Assembly (NCBI GenBank): GCA_003219925.1
Contig: QHQU01000171.1
Span: 1-5,940, forward strand
DNA length: 5,940 bases
Origin: Verrucomicrobiota bacterium
GTDB taxonomy: Bacteria > Verrucomicrobiota > Verrucomicrobiia > Chthoniobacterales > UBA10450
Direction: 5' to 3'
The translations under genes were made by a program, and so were the position numbers. Each line of letters starts with the position of its first letter. Position 1 is the first letter of the stretch. Under the pieces are notes generated by a model that ran no database searches, had not been told where the DNA came from, and was given only the letters and a program-made list of their open reading frames with translations. Below are positions 5,188 through 5,940 of this stretch, in pieces.

Positions 5188-5940
5188 GTGAGGACGACAT
5201 TAGAAGATCCGATTCTCGAGGCGTGGGAAGCTACCCGCGCAAAGAATCGCGACCGCGCGGCGATCTTGGACGCACAAGGGAGGGTCCTGCGCACCTTTTC
5301 TGAAATTGAAGAGAGCGCCCGCCATTTTGCGAGTCAGCTGGAGGCGATTCCACCAGCTCAAGTTTGCGCGATTCAAATTGGGAACCATCCCGATTGGCCG
5401 TCGCTATTTCTGGCGTGCCTGCGGAGGCAACTTGTCGTTCTGCCGCTGGAACAGACGATTAGCGATGAGCAAAAACAAAGCGCATTTCAAATCTGCAATG
5501 TAGCTGCCGCCGTCTCTGGCGGCAAAAACGTGCAAATTCTGCCGCCGGGGACGACGGCAGCTACAAAAGACGGGCCGGCGAACGATTGGGGCAACGATCG
5601 GCCCTCGCTGTTGAAGCTTACTTCCGGGACAACTGCCGTCCCGCGCGCAGTCCGTTTTCGCAGCGAACAATTGCTGGCCGATTGCGAGAACATTTGCGAG
5701 ACGATGGGCATCAGCCAGCGCGACTTGAATTTTGGCGTCATCCCAATTTCACATTCCTATGGCTTTAGCAATTTGCTGACGCCGCTCATCGCGCGCGGCG
5801 TTTCGCTTGTGCTCAGCAACGATCGGATACCGCGGGCCATTATCGACGGCCTCGCCGCGACTCGCGCGAACGTTTTTCCGGGAATGCCGGTTTTCTACCA
5901 GTCATTTTGCGAAATGGCCGAGGCGCCCTCCTTGCCGGAC
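5188..5940 (+). CDS. AMP-binding acyl-CoA synthetase/ligase (ANL superfamily), C-terminal part beyond window
   Basis: The first 251 residues of an adenylate-forming enzyme, open to the right edge. Members activate a carboxylic acid with ATP to an acyl-adenylate, usually then passed to CoA or a carrier protein. An N-terminal region (LRTFSEIEESARHFA at 34-48, then VCAIQIGNHPDWPSLFLACLR at 59-79) is followed by the phosphate-binding signature LLKLTSGTTAVPRAVRF (141-157), here with Ala-Val where Gly is common. Next come the PISHSYGFSN segment (186-195) and FPGMPVFYQSF (230-240), which resemble the family's acyl-binding region. The substrate cannot be told from this half; a fatty acid or a secondary-metabolite acyl group is possible. 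The GTG start is supported by GGAAGGG upstream. It diverges from rpmE, so the neighbours do not reveal its pathway. Residues 105-126 are encoded by a palindromic repeat in frame, in the poorly conserved stretch before the phosphate-binding loop. Confidence 0.92.
   Translation, partial: MRTTLEDPILEAWEATRAKNRDRAAILDAQGRVLRTFSEIEESARHFASQLEAIPPAQVCAIQIGNHPDWPSLFLACLRRQLVVLPLEQTISDEQKQSAFQICNVAAAVSGGKNVQILPPGTTAATKDGPANDWGNDRPSLLKLTSGTTAVPRAVRFRSEQLLADCENICETMGISQRDLNFGVIPISHSYGFSNLLTPLIARGVSLVLSNDRIPRAIIDGLAATRANVFPGMPVFYQSFCEMAEAPSLPD
5499..5565. repeat. In-frame palindromic repeat (TGTAG...CTACA) inside the acyl-CoA synthetase gene
   Basis: A 67-base inverted repeat. Arms 5499-5524 and 5540-5565 pair over 26 positions with 23 Watson-Crick matches, two G-T pairs and one mismatch, around a 15-base loop. 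The first 11 bases (TGTAGCTGCCG) and the last 11 are perfect complements. The reading frame runs through it without a stop and encodes VAAAVSGGKNVQILPPGTTAAT. It shares the TGTAG/CTACA ends and GC-rich stems with the intergenic element at 4851-4910. AA flanks it on both sides (5497-5498, 5566-5567). Confidence 0.85.

Noticed and set aside
5499..5570. Palindrome considered as evidence of a frameshift or a pseudogene in the acyl-CoA synthetase
   Set aside because: The frame is continuous from 5188 to 5940 and recognisable family sequence lies on both sides in the same frame.

Overview
This window looks like an ordinary chromosomal segment of a high-GC bacterium, most likely Verrucomicrobiota (Chthoniobacterales / Udaeobacter-like soil lineages). 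That placement is an inference from the gene order, the style of the protein sequences and the abundance of short palindromic intergenic repeats. No 16S or other decisive marker is present.

Layout, left to right. (1) A family 2 glycosyltransferase on the minus strand (718 down to 1, cut by the left edge). (2) Divergent from it, a possible 52-residue exported or lipoprotein-like ORF on the plus strand (759-917), converging on (3) a small DUF4870 membrane protein on the minus strand (1319-945). (4) A housekeeping cluster, all on the minus strand and transcribed right to left: rpmE (ribosomal protein L31), prfA (release factor 1), prmC (methyltransferase for the release-factor GGQ glutamine) and murA (first committed step of peptidoglycan synthesis). 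The murA start overlaps the prmC stop by 8 bases. (5) Divergent from rpmE across a 47-base gap, the first 251 codons of an AMP-binding (ANL superfamily) acyl-CoA synthetase/ligase on the plus strand, cut by the right edge.

The cluster is functionally coherent. RF1 carries the GGQ loop whose Gln is the PrmC substrate, L31 is a ribosomal protein, and MurA is coupled to the end of prmC. MurA, RF1 and L31 have their expected lengths and catalytic or metal-binding residues. PrmC has NLPY where NPPY is usual.

The most interesting layer is not the genes but the repeats. Two copies of a TGTCAT-ended REP/MITE-like palindrome lie downstream of murA (1384-1498) and between prfA and prmC (3638-3736). 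A second palindrome type with TGTAG...CTACA ends lies between rpmE and prfA (4851-4910). A 67-base palindrome with the same ends sits in frame inside the acyl-CoA synthetase gene (5499-5565) and contributes 22 residues to the protein. In addition, prmC contains five tandem 7-base repeats in frame just before its SAM-binding motif. I found no CRISPR array, transposase, toxin-antitoxin pair, phage gene or RNA gene, and no clear novel multi-gene system.
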